Origin: Cafeteria roenbergensis
Lineage: Eukaryota; Sar; Bigyra; Bicosoecida; Cafeteriaceae
DNA length: 64,000 nt
Assembly (NCBI GenBank): GCA_008330645.1
Contig: VLTN01000035.1
Coordinates: forward strand, 62,001 to 126,000
Reading direction: 5' to 3'
The stretch's first letter is position 1, and every line of letters starts with the position of its first letter. Of the stretch, positions 41,290 through 51,782 are shown piece after piece. A model generated the notes under the pieces. The model did not search any database. It was not told the origin of the DNA and saw only the letters and a list, made by a program, of their open reading frames with translations. The position numbers were made by a program, and so were the translations under genes.

Positions 41290-42615
41290 GGGGCCGGGGC
41301 CGGGCCGGCGGCCTACGTGCCGCCTCGCAAGTACAGCCCTGCTAGCCGGGTGTCGACTGGCACGTCACCCGTGGCTGCCGCCTCCGCCGCGGCGACGGCG
41401 ACGGCGACGGCGCCGCTTGCAGGCACGCCGCCAAAGACTGCTGCGACGGGCAGAGCCGCTCCGAGCACACCGTCGGGGGCCCTCTCACCGGCAGAGCGCG
41501 CGCTGCGGGCGGCTGAGGAGGCGAAGGAGGAGGCCTCTCCCCCAGACGCCGCTGCCGCTACCGCTGCTGTGGCGCCCTCCCCCAGGACGGCGGCGAGGCG
41601 CCGTGTGGAGGCCAGGGTGCGGGGCACGGCCGCAGACGACGGCAGCCAGCCCGATGGCTCTGCCCCGCGCGCCGCCGGTGCCAACCCCTCGCGGCCCGGC
41701 ACGCCGGACGGGTCCAGGCCCGCGACCGCGAGCGCGCCCCCTGCGCGCGGATCGGCCCCTCCCACCCCGCCCCGCGGCCAGCACCCCCGCGCCTCGGGGG
41801 CGGGCGCTGCCTCCCAGCCTGCCAGCCAGCGCCCTGCCTCCGGCGCCGCCACAGCAGCCGACGCCGGAGGCCCGGCTCCGCCCCCGCGTGTCAACCAGCC
41901 GTCCCAGCCTCCGTCTGCTGGGTCGGGCCCGCGAAGTGGCTCTGCCGGAGTGGTCGCCCCGTCGCCCTCCCGCACGGGCAGCGCCATGCCGCCACCGCCC
42001 TTCCCCTCCCCCGTGCCGCGCCCCGACATGCGCCGCGCTGCGCGAACCGCCAGCGCTCGGGCGGCAACCGAGGGCGCTGCTGCTGGCTACGGCAGCGACT
42101 CGGACGAGACCAGCTCCGGCACTGGGTCTCTCGGCGCGGACGAGGACGACGAGGACGTCCTTGGGGGGCGAGTGGGCGGTTTCGTGGACCAGCTGGACCA
42201 GCTGGACGAGCAGATCAAGGCCCTGATGGCCAACGAGGGCGGCGCAGCCGGCGCATTCGTCGGCGCATTCGATGACGCCACCGACGACGACGACGACGAC
42301 GGCGACCACGACGACCACGGCGACCACGACGGAAGGTTTGCCAGGCACGTCAGGGCGGACGACGACGAGTTCCTCATGCGCCAGGCGTACCGCTTCGGGG
42401 CGACGGCGGATCGCGGCGAGGTGTTTGCTGACGTGGACGACGACCTGGCGTGGGCGGAGGCTCACCAGCGGCAGCGCGCCGCCTTTGGGCTGCCGCGGCA
42501 CACGCCTGCGGGCGCTTCGTCGCGCTTCTCCCCTCGGCCCGAGGCCACTCCGCGCACGGAGCAGGCCGCCAGGCGCGCCGCCGACGCAGCCTTTCAGGGT
42601 ACTGAGCAAATGTGA
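38599..42615 (+). CDS. Coiled-coil / ankyrin / TPR / DnaJ-domain cochaperone
   Basis: Single open frame, 1338 residues from ATG 38599 (MFRQEHYGSPYRARA). Order of parts: a coiled coil at about 45-115 (ELERKKERQDLERANAEAEA); an Ala-rich helical region; ankyrin repeats at about 300-450 (SALHAAAAGGHEAACKALLR, TALALAARAGHAGVCKLLLL); three TPR-like helical pairs at about 475-605 (ANRLYSERRYNEAIGAYSTA, YNRARAAFRLGRHVAAVEDC); and a J domain at about 607-675 (DLSHYAVLGLPATF, then RWHPDKH with HPD at 634-636). The HPD tripeptide stimulates Hsp70 ATPase, so this is an Hsp70 cochaperone; TPR plus J resembles DNAJC7 and DNAJC3. The last 600 residues are disordered with 14 Gln in a row and acidic patches (DDDDDDGDHDD). 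The ankyrin addition is unusual. Confidence 0.85.
41245..41286 (+). repeat. (CAG)14 polyglutamine tract
   Basis: Fourteen uninterrupted CAG codons in the disordered tail of the J-domain protein. Confidence 0.95.
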
Positions 42616-42959
42616 GCTGCGCGCACAGGCTCTGGCTCGCGCGACGCCAGCGCGTGGGAACGCGCAAGGCGCGTGCGACATGTCCCCAGAATGCGGTGAT
42701 GTCTGTCCGTGTTGGCAGTGTGTTGCGTGGCGGGCTTGCCGGAATGTGCAGGCCGGTTTGTGCGGGCGCGCGCCACGCAAGCCTCGAACGCCAACCGCCG
42801 TGCTGCTCACCCACTAGCGATCCCTGGGCTGCCTTGTAGATTGGCCAGCTCGGACAGACGGCGGGGGGGGGGGGGGGGCAACTCTGCCAGACATGGCTGC
42901 GTGCAGAGGCGAAAGATGCTGCGCAAGCCGCCGCCGACCACACTCGTGTGGTCCGCGCG
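42616..42959. other. Intergenic spacer with a poly-G run
   Basis: Between the J-domain and ankyrin genes. It contains 16 consecutive G (42863-42878), a candidate G-quadruplex just upstream of the ankyrin start. Otherwise nothing is recognised. Confidence 0.6.
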
Positions 42960-44442
42960 ATGGCGCAAGGCGCGCCCGATGGCGATACCAAGAATGTGGC
43001 GCTCCTGGAGGCTGCAGACAGGGGGAACGAAGCCGAGGTTGCAGCGCTGCTGGACAACGGGGCGGCAGTGAACGCAGTGGGCAGAGTGAGCACGCTGCGC
43101 CTGCCTGGCTTGGCTTGACGCGGCTTGAGAGTGGCCTCGGGGTACCCAGGCGGCGCCACAATCGTCGTTGGTCGGACAGAGAGAGCGTGTCTTGGCAACG
43201 GCGCAGCGCAGCATGACGGCACTGATTGCGGCATCGGCTGAAGGGCACACCGACGTGGCGCGGCTGCTGCTCAAGCGAGGCGCCGAGCTGGAGGCCAAGA
43301 ACCAGGTCTGTTGGCGAGAGCGCGCGAGGCACACAAGGCGGCGACGCCCGGCGGGAGCGAACCAGGGACGCTGGCATTGTGAAATGCGTACGAGCCAACA
43401 CGCGCCGATTGCTCTTTGGCCCGGAGTGTTGCAACCGGCGCGCTGGCGCCGAACAGCCGCGGCACGACGTGTCTGAGCTTTCCCTCATGTATCCATCCGT
43501 GTGTCACAGACTGGCTTGACTGCCCTGGCTGCAGCTGCGATGCAAGGACGCGCGGACACGACCAGGCTGCTGCTTGAAAGCGGCGCCGACATCGAGACCA
43601 AGGGAACTGTCAGACTCGTCAGCAGGCTGCGCCCATAAGGCGCTCCCCGCTGCGGCATCGAAACAGGCGCGGGGTTGGGCTGGCGCGTCCTCCCGTCGCT
43701 TCGTCAGTCACAGCTACGCTGCCGGAGCACGGGCGCACCTGGGAAAGCTCGGACAGAGCGAATGCGAGGAGTGGCAGGACTGTGCGTCGCGCCCCTCCGA
43801 GTGGCCAATAGCAAAGCGGGTGCCTGTGGTGCGCTTCGTGCTGCGCAGAGTGGCGCGACTCCGCTGTACGTGGCATGTGCTTTTGGCAGGCATCTGACTG
43901 CAAGGCTGCTGTTGGACAGCGGCGCAGACCTTGAGGCCAAGACTACCGTTTGCTCCGATGCAGTACCGACAGCTCGGGCTATGCAGCGCGAGTCGAAACG
44001 TTTTGCAGTGGGGGGGGGAGGGGGCAGCGTGCCTGTGTGGGCAAGGCAGGCATCGGCTACCACTGGGGGCAGCGACTTGACGAGAGGTGTTGTGTCCTCT
44101 CGTCCTCACAGAGCGGATTGACGCCTCTCCTCATCGCTGTGTTCAACGCCCAAGCCGAGGCTGTGAAGCTGCTGCTCGAGCATGGCGCCGACGCGGAAGC
44201 AACGAGCAACGTCAGTCTCTGCGGAACCGCCCCTCCCGCTGCATTGCGTTGCATGGCTTCGTGCGAGGGGTGTCGGTCGTCGCTTCAGCACCTCCTGCCG
44301 TCCATGCCTTGTGCGCTTGCAGGCAGGCAGAGGCGTGTGGAGCCGGTGTGACGATGCAGACTGCAAGCAGCTGCTCGAGCGCGCCGAGAGCATCCAGCGC
44401 TGGCACCGGCGTCGCGGGCTCGCTCTCTGGGGATCCGTATGA
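42960..44442 (+). CDS. Ankyrin-repeat protein, one repeat per 99-nt exon
   Basis: Six exons: 42960-43085, 43207-43305, 43510-43608, 43849-43947, 44112-44210 and 44323-44442, 213 residues, all junctions phase 0. Exon 1 starts at ATG 42960 and encodes MAQGAPDGDTKNVALLEAAD and the first helix pair. Exons 2-5 are each exactly 99 nt and encode one complete 33-residue ankyrin repeat (SMTALIAASAEGHTDVARLL, GLTALAAAAMQGRADTTRLL, GATPLYVACAFGRHLTARLL, GLTPLLIAVFNAQAEAVKLL), each ending GAxxEAK-type. Exon 6 caps the stack with CKQLLERAESIQRWHRRRG and stops at 44440. Introns are 112-240 bp with varied donors (gtgagc, gtctgt, gtcaga, gtttgc, gtcagt). Ankyrin stacks bind proteins; the partner is unknown. 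The exons are so short that each is easily missed, but the match of exon and repeat boundaries is exact. Confidence 0.85.
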
Positions 44443-44885
44443 CGTCGCCGTGGCCCATGGCGGTGCGGAGCCGCCGAACGCACGCGGCTGCAAACGCCAA
44501 GTGAGTTGCTCAGCGGCGAACGCCCGGCGCACCCATGGCCCCAGACGGGCTGCAGGGAGAGGAATGAGCGCGGGCAGTGATTATCGCAGCTGGAGCACCA
44601 GCCCCGTGATGCCTTCGCCCGCGCTGTGCTGCCGGCGTGCCAACACTGTGCGGTGCGTGGCCGCTCCACGAGGCGAAGCTTTGCTCAAAGGCGCGACTCC
44701 AGCCGCGGGCAGCACACAGCAGCTCGAACTCGCCCTGGGCTGCGCGTCCTGCGGGCGGGCTGATGGCCCGAGTTTGTCTGGGCGAGACACACGGGCGACC
44801 GCTTGCTGGCAGCCGTGCCAGTCTCGCAGCTCTGCCAGGGCGCACAGCCGGCATCAGTCAGCCCCACATCGTGCACTCTGGCAGC
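44443..44885. other. Intergenic spacer, ankyrin gene to phenylalanine hydroxylase
   Basis: Head-to-tail spacer with the 3' UTR of the ankyrin gene and the promoter of the hydroxylase. No gene is recognised. Confidence 0.5.
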
Positions 44886-46763
44886 ATGGCAGTCGTGGGT
44901 CGCGCAATTGCCTCTCTGGCCCGCCGCCACGGCGGAAGGTCCCTGGGCGTCGCGGCGGCGCGGACCGTGACGACCTCGGTGAGCAGACGCGGACGCGCTG
45001 GTGATCTCGGCTGCTGGCTCAACTGCACCCGCAAGTCACCCTTTTTTGATCTCGCCTGCGATCGCCCCATCCGGCGCAGGCCGTGCCGGCCTCGGCTCAG
45101 GCTGCCAATGCGCAGCCGACGGGCGAGTTTGCCGGTGCCGGATTCCGCCACGGCGACTCCCACAAGGCTCGGGCTCCTCGGAGGACTCAGGGCGCCGTCG
45201 AGGGCACCAAGGTCAGCCTGATGTTCCGGATCTACGACAAGCCCGGCGCGCTGGTCGATGTGCTCACGATCATGGCCAACCACGGGATCAGCCTCACGCG
45301 TATCGAGAGCAAGCCCACCAAGGCAAGGTGAGCAGATGAGAGCCCTGCGCAGCGGCGACAGCTGGCCTGCTGTGCCGTGTTCGCGCCGCATCCGCGATTC
45401 CTGCGCCGGAGAGGCGCCAGCGCCCTTCGAGGGTGCGCCACGGCAGGCGCGGCGACTTGGTTTCCATCCACGGGGGGGCGGGCGAGCGCGCCGCGCCCTG
45501 CGCTGGGGCCAAGGGCGCCTCGGAACTCTCGCACGACCGCGCTGTGATGGGCCGTCGGCTCGCCTCTGCTTGTCTGCGACGCGGTTGCCCCCCGCCCCGC
45601 AACCCCAGGTTCGCCTTCCCGCCCCGTCCCGCCTTGCGGCGCGCAGCGACAAGCTCTTTGACTTCCAGGTCGACTTCGAGGGCACCCCGGAGGACCCCAG
45701 GCTCGAGCCTGCGCTCAAGGACTTGCGCGCTCACACGGTGGTCGCTGACCTGCAGGAGGCGGTGAACGTGCCCTGGTTCCCCACCCGCGCTCGGGACATT
45801 GACGAGTTCTCTGCCAAGACCCTCGACGCCGGCGCTGAGCTCGAGGCGGACCACCCTGGCTTCAAGGATGCCGAGTACCGCGAGCGCCGTCGCATGATCG
45901 TCAAGAACGCCACCACCTTCCGCCACGGCGACACCATCCCCCGCGTTGAGTACTCCGCTCAGGAGGTCGAGACGTGGGGTCTGGTGTACAGCAAGCTGCG
46001 CGAGTACACCGACAAGTACGCCGTCAGCGCGTACAAGGAGATCATGCCCCTCATGGAGGAGCACTGCGGCTACGCCGAGGACAACATCCCCCAGGCCGCG
46101 GACATCTCCCGCTTCCTCCACCAGGCGACCGGGTTCACGCTGCGCCCCGTGTCGGGCCTGCTCTCTGCACGGGACTTCCTCAACGCCCTCGCTTTCCGCG
46201 TCTTCTTCTCCACCCAGTACATCCGCCACCACTCCCGCCCGCTCTACACGCCGGAGCCCGACATCTGCCACGAGCTCATGGGCCATGCGCCCATGTTCGC
46301 CGACCCGGATTTCGCGAGCTTCTCGCACGAGATCGGCCTGGCCTCGCTCGGCGCCTCGGACGAGGAGATTGAGCGCCTCGCGACCTGCTACTGGTTCTCG
46401 GTCGAGTTCGGTCTGTGCATGGAAGACGGCCAGCGCAAGGCGTACGGTGCCGGCCTTCTCTCCTCCTTCGGCGAGCTTGAGTTTGCGTGCAGCCCCGATC
46501 GCCCTGCCGGGGGTCGCGATGACTTCCCCAAGTACAAGCCGTGGGAACCGGAAGTTGCGGCAGTGCAGGAGTACCCCATCACCACCTACCAGCCCGTGTA
46601 CTTCGTGGCCGAGTCCATGCAGGACGCCAAGGAACGCATGCGCGACTACTGCGAGGGGCTTGCTCGGCCATTTGGCGTCCGCTACGAGCCGTACACCAGC
46701 TCCGTGTCGGTGGACCGCGCTCTGGTGCGCATGGAGCCCAAGCGCGAGGAGCTGGAGGAGTGA
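44886..46763 (+). CDS. PAH: Phenylalanine 4-monooxygenase (aromatic amino acid hydroxylase)
   Basis: Three exons, 44886-44978, 45080-45327 and 45647-46763; 485 residues. Exon 1 encodes MAVVGRAIASLARRHGGRSL and more of the same, a basic Ala/Ser-rich presequence pointing to import into mitochondrion or plastid. Exon 2 holds the regulatory ACT domain (VSLMFRIYDKPGALVDVLTI, ISLTRIESKP). Exon 3 is the biopterin-dependent catalytic domain: TGFTLRPVSGLLSARDF, the pterin region FRVFFSTQYIRHHSRPLYTP, and the iron ligands His322 and His327 in PDICHELMGHAP and Glu367 in YWFSVEFG, with the family spacing of 5 and 40. The enzyme converts phenylalanine to tyrosine with O2 and a reduced pterin; in plastids of mosses and algae it uses folate. 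ACT plus catalytic layout favours phenylalanine over tryptophan or tyrosine as substrate. Introns are 101 and 319 bp. Confidence 0.96.
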
Positions 46764-47130
46764 GCGAACGTCCTGACGACTAGGCTTGCCGCTGCTGGGC
46801 GGCTTATTTGGCGAGCTGGTGTCCGGGGCGCAACAAGAGACATTAAGGCGGCGCATCTACGCCTGGGCCGGCTGCTTGGGGACTTGGCTGAGTGAGGGCA
46901 AAAGTCGTTGCGACTCCCAAGCGCACGTCGCGCCTTTTTTTTTTTGCGTTCGTTGCCATGGCTGCGCGTTTGTGCCACTCCTTCACAGCGTTGGTGACGA
47001 CACTCCGACTCGAAGAGCCACGAGAGACCTGAAGCAAGCTCACCAACACACAAACTCGGAGACACAACACACCGCAGACGCCAGGAGCAAAATCACATAT
47101 CCTCAAGAGGCTGAAGACTGCCTTTCAATC
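46764..47130. other. Convergent intergenic spacer with T11 run
   Basis: Between the hydroxylase stop (+) and the membrane protein stop (-). It contains 11 T in a row at 46935-46945 and a CA/GA-rich stretch at 47040-47075. No gene seen. Confidence 0.6.
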
Positions 47131-50100
47131 TCAGCAGAGCGCGTTGGCATTGCCAGCGCTTGAGCCTCGCTGGGCCTGGCGCAACGCGTCCAGCACTTGA
47201 ATCGCGCAGTGCCTGGGAGGGCACGCTGCCCACATCGATGACGCCCGCCGTTTGGCCAGAACCCTGGACAGGACAGACGGGGACCGGCCCTCCTCACGAG
47301 CAGGTTGCATTGATGTGTCCAACACTTGAACGACATGGCTGCGACTGCTGCTGCGGCTGCCGGAGCACCGAGCGACCGCGAAACGATGCGGGGTGCCTGC
47401 GGAGTCATCGCCGGCAGCTCCCTCGCCGACGCTATCGCAGTCGTCGTCCTCGCTTTCTTCGACCTCCATGATGGGGGGATGGCCCGCGAAGGGGTCGATC
47501 GAGCCAAATGACTTTGGCTTGGGGGAAAGTGGCAACGCCACGGCATTTGGTGCCTCACGAACCTCCGCCGGCATTGGTTCGTCGTGAGGAGTGCCCCGGT
47601 GTCGAAGCAGGACCACGGCGACCCCCGCAAGAGCAACGGTCCCGGTGACGACACCCATAGCTATGGCGAACCCACCGTCGTCGCTCGGCCTTGCTGGCTC
47701 TCCCAGCTTGCTTTGCAGCGCGGCAAATACCGCAGCAGCCGAGGCGCTGGAGTTGCGCAGCAGCGCCACGCGCTCACTGCAAACGGGGACCGGCTGATGC
47801 CCGGCGCCAGTGCCCCACAGCTGGATCGCGTCACCGCACAGGCAGGCTCCGGTGGTGCGAGGAGGCAGCAGAGGAGAGCCGGTCTGGCTGCACCGAAATG
47901 ACCCTCCGCCTCGGGCTGTGCCGCAAAACGCGTCCACCTCTGGGCCGCTGCAGGCATTCACAGGGGGCACAACGAGGTCGCCAGCCCTTAGGACGCAAAC
48001 GCCAGTGCCGGTTTGGCACGCAACACAGTCGCTGCTTGCCGAGCCTTCGCTGGCAAGGCAGCACACGCCGCCGCGACACCCCCCAGAGTGGCACTGCGTG
48101 GCGGCTGTGCACTTGACACCGGCCCCTCTCCTTGCCTCCAGAACGGCCACTGCGTCGCGGAGGGCGGCGCTCGGGCCTGCACCCCTCCATGCGACGCCGA
48201 CAGCAAAGTGGCAGTGGTCATCTTCGTCACCCGAGCATCGGACCAGGACCCGAGCAAGCTCCAACAACCCCCCAGTCTCGAGAGTGCGAGTCGTTGCCGC
48301 TGCTTCCAGGTCGAACGCGTCGACGTCCTCTTGCTGCGAGGATTGCACGACCACTGTGGCCTGTCCTCGGCAGGCAAGGGAAAATGCAGCAATGGAGACG
48401 GAGCAAGCCTCAGCGTCGCAGCCGCCAATTGGGATGGCGAGCCATTCTCCGCTGAAGAGACGCGCAATTGTCGGCGGGTCCTGGACGGCGGTGACAGTCC
48501 TGACCTGGGACGCTTCGACGGAGGCGCGCACGCCGCTTCGCATCGCGACGGGCAGCCGAGACGCTTCGAGCGACACCGCGCTTACTGCCACGTCCACTAC
48601 GCACGGCACCGGCGAGCTGTGGTCGCAGCGCAGAACGAGATGGAAGCTGTCTCCCGCCTCTCGCGGGGACACGAGGCCCTTTGACTCCAGGGCGCATGTG
48701 GTGGCCGAGCGGGTCCAGGCCTCTCTGCCAACTGCAAAACCCCGCAAGTCTCCGGCTGCAGCTCGCTGCCGCTCCCCCTCTGACTGTGCAATGAGCCACG
48801 ACAGCAGACCTGCCCCTCCCTCGGTTTCAGTCGTTGCAACGAATCGCACATTGGAGCACGACCCGTGCGGCCCGCAGCCGTCGATTCTGAACAACCTTGT
48901 TGCGCCGATCTCGAGCTCCACCCTGCGAAGCGCGCTTGCCGAAAATTCGGCAGCAGGATCGGCGCAGGCCTTGCGAGGGCCAAGGTGGTGCGAGAAGTCC
49001 TCGTTGGCCTGCGAGCCAGCGACTCGGCCTGGCCGGTTTCCGCTGCTAGGGTTCAGCCCTCCTTCCACGGAGTGGCGAGAGCCAGCGCGCACGCCCGCAG
49101 CGTCCAGATGCCCCATGTCCAGCGCATATGCAAGCCTGCACGCGCGCCCGCTTGGAGCGCGGCAGCGAGCAGCAAGGAGCACGGTCGAGACCCGAGCATC
49201 GACCGGGAAGTGCCCGGCGAAGGAGTGGCAAAACACCCTGTCGGCTTGCCACGGACCATCCAAGTCGCTGGAGCCGCCTAGCTCGCCACCCGTCGCAAAA
49301 ACATCCACGGGCTCGTCGGATGCCACCGCGAAGTGAACACTGGCACAGCGGCCTGTGTCTGCTTCGCATGGGCCGAGTGGCATGGTGTCCAGCACAACGA
49401 AGTCTCCGCTTTGAACTTCGCTGCGCTTGGTCCGCATAGAGCCGAACGGGCTGCGACACGCAGCACTGCGGGCGCGGTCTGCGACACCGAACGAAGACAG
49501 ACAAATGCGGTTGGGCTTTGCTCGTGCGAGCAGCTGGCAGCAGCTGTGAGGGCCAGGCCCTGGTCCACCCCGAAACCAGAGGTGCTGTGGGCGCGGCTTC
49601 GAGGCAACACGCCAGGCAGAATTCCATCTGCCGCATCACGCCTGTCCGCCGTAGCCCGGACCAAGCGCTCCCGCCTACGCCCTAGCGGCGCCAAGAGCAT
49701 GAAACACAGCACCCCAGGCTTGCTTTTCCCGCAAGGTCCAGGCGTGCGACCGCGTGGCCGTGACACGCGGCCTCCCAAACGCGCGACGGCGACAAATTTC
49801 GCACGAGTGCAAATCTCACTGCGCTGGACCTGGAGACGCCAGCGCGGAGCACAGGAAGCCTCTGCGATTCCAGGGCACCTGACAATGATGTAGGCAGGCT
49901 CTGTGACCTCTGCGAAGCTAGAGCTAGCAAAGTCGGGCGACGCGCGCCCCGACAGTCGGGCCAGCTTGTGTGTAGCTTCATCCCCACGAAGAACGCCAAG
50001 GAACCCCTCTTCTGCCACCGTGGTGACGTCGAGGTGCCCACCAAGCATATCGGTCACCGCAAAGTACCCATGGCACGCATGACAGCCGTCGACATCGAGG

Positions 50101-50252
50101 AACAGGAATCCTCCTGGGGCAAGCTCCGCAGAGGCGTCGTTTCGCCCAAGCAGCGCCCCTGGCTTGGGGGTCACGGCAGCTGTGGCGGGCTCAGCCCTTG
50201 CTGGGGCAGCCAAAGCTGCCGCCAGCAGGGCCGAGACGAGGCAAGCCCACAT
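47131..50252 (-). CDS. Type I membrane protein with four repeated extracellular domains
   Basis: Two exons on the minus strand, tentatively 50252-49805 and 49478-47131 (326-bp intron, donor gtgcga is weak); about 931 residues. A signal peptide (MWACLVSALLAAALAAPARA) starts the protein. Four domains of similar pattern follow at about residues 47-145, 173-290, 336-465 and 493-600. Each has a strand such as GGFLFLDVDGC, GDFVVLDTMPLGPC, ATRLFRIDGCGPHGSC or GEWLAIPIGGCDAEAC and, 60-80 residues later, a paired-Cys strand such as IIVRCPGIAEASC, LLAARC, HLVLRCDHSSPVPC or VLVRCSGDEDDHC. A knot CTAATQCHSGGCRGGVCC comes next, then one membrane helix (FAIAMGVVTGTVALAGVAVV) near residue 750 and a cytosolic tail with DDDCDSVGEG. 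It looks like a surface receptor or adhesin. I recognise no named family. Confidence 0.75.
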
Positions 50253-50642
50253 GGGGTGCGAGGTGCCGAGCAATGGCCCAGGCCAGCTCGCGACCCGTCT
50301 CAATCCGATGCCGTTTCTCGACCGACGCAAACAATAGGGCAGAGGTGCCCGAACCCGCCGTCGTTTTGTCTGCCCCTGCCAGTTCCTCCCCTGCCGAGCG
50401 GCAAGCGCTCACCCTGTCACCAAGCCACCCATCGCAGTGCTGCGCGAAGCGAGACCTTGGGGTCGTGGTGCGGCGAGCGATTTCCCACCACCCCCGCCCC
50501 CGGCGTCTGGCTGCATGTGAACACAGTTTCGAGCTCTCAACTCCACGCAAACCATCGCTCGGGGCGGCCGGCCCAAGCGAAGACAACACCACGAAACCTG
50601 AGCTCGGTGGCTTGACACTGATCAGCCCATCGGCTCCGGATT
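50253..50642. other. Intergenic spacer between two membrane-protein genes
   Basis: Promoter side of the four-domain protein and 3' UTR of the next minus-strand gene. No gene recognised. Confidence 0.5.
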
Positions 50643-51563
50643 CTACGCGGTTCTGCCGGAAGGGCGGACGGCTTCGACATGCTGCCCCATCTGGGCGTAC
50701 GCCGTCATGACCCCCAGCGAGATGCCCAGGGCAATAGCCGCGTCGAAGGGGATGGCATATGGCATCGCCAAATAAATCTGCGCCAGCGGATACGTGAGCG
50801 CCACCGCCACGATCGCCGCTGTCGCCGTACCAAACAGCATCAGCCCAAGCCACACGAGCAAGCCGGCCAGCGGCGCGCGAAGGCCCTTGCCCACCGAATA
50901 TGCAGCCCAGGCGCCGAGAATGGCGTACACCACAATCGTCGTCACAATCGCAGACCACGTGATCGTAGTCCACACCCCTGTAGCGGTTGTGAGCTGGCGT
51001 GGCGCTGCCGTGGTGTTCGTGCATGCGTAGTCCCAGTACGCTTGCCTTGTGGACGAGTAGAAGCCGCATGGAGGCTCCTCCACCTGCGTGGCGCCCGGGC
51101 TCGGCTTCGCCCCGGGAACGAAAATGAGCACATTTGTCGCCGGGGGCGGCTCTACGCCCTGTTCCGACGTGAAGCACCACTCCTGGACGCTGTCAAACGT
51201 CTTCATGCACTGCCCCATGCAGGCGCAGCCCTGACGCGAAAAGATCGTGCCAGGCGACACCGACGGCGACGGAGACGTGCTCATGGATGGCGTCGTCGTC
51301 GGGGACACGCTCGCCGACGCTCCCGGTGACAGCGTGGCCGTCGCACTCGCTGTGGGGGACGGGGACACCGAGGCCGTCGCGCTTGCAGACGCATTGGCAG
51401 AAACGCTCCCGGCAGACGGAGACGCAGCCGCAGGGGTCGCGCTTGCAGACACCTGCAGCATTCGAGCGCGGCCCTCGCCGGGCGCGGCCACAGGGGTGGA
51501 CCCAAGGGCGGCGCTCGCGAGAGTCCAGAGCGCCAGCGCGCTGAGCAGAAGCAGGCGCGGCAT
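50643..51563 (-). CDS. Secretory-pathway membrane protein with Ser/Thr-rich stalk
   Basis: Intronless, 306 residues from ATG 51563. A signal peptide (MPRLLLLSALALWTLASAAL) is followed by a mucin-like stretch of about 75 residues made of Ser, Ala, Thr and Pro (SASATASVSPSPTASATATL), a likely O-glycosylation zone. A Cys-rich segment (GCACMGQCMKTFDSVQEWC, then PPCGFYSSTRQAYWDYAC) comes next. The C-terminal third has about three membrane helices (AIVTTIVVYAILGAWAAYSV, LAGLLVWLGLMLFGTATAAI, PFDAAIALGISLGVMTAYAQ). No family is recognised. It is a neighbour of another signal-peptide membrane protein on the same strand, but nothing shows that they act together. Confidence 0.75.
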   Translation of the reverse strand: MPRLLLLSALALWTLASAALGSTPVAAPGEGRARMLQVSASATPAAASPSAGSVSANASASATASVSPSPTASATATLSPGASASVSPTTTPSMSTSPSPSVSPGTIFSRQGCACMGQCMKTFDSVQEWCFTSEQGVEPPPATNVLIFVPGAKPSPGATQVEEPPCGFYSSTRQAYWDYACTNTTAAPRQLTTATGVWTTITWSAIVTTIVVYAILGAWAAYSVGKGLRAPLAGLLVWLGLMLFGTATAAIVAVALTYPLAQIYLAMPYAIPFDAAIALGISLGVMTAYAQMGQHVEAVRPSGRTA

Positions 51564-51782
51564 CCTTGCCGCAGCGGCGGCAGCAGGGCCCTCGCCCGGC
51601 CAGCCGAGGCAAGCGACAGGTACCACCAACGCAAGCACGTCGCCGACCCGGGTTTCGGTCTTGTCGTCGCCCTGGGTGTGAGCCAGCAACTCGGAGCGGG
51701 CGCCCCGGCAGAGTCGGTCTCGAGCTCTTGCGAGCTGGCCTGGCCGCCGCTCGCAGTCTCGCGCACCCCGCAACGCTCGCAC
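51564..51782. promoter_or_regulatory. Divergent promoter region
   Basis: A 219-bp gap separates the starts of the stalk protein (-) and the nucleotide-sugar transporter (+); promoters of both must lie here. Confidence 0.45.
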
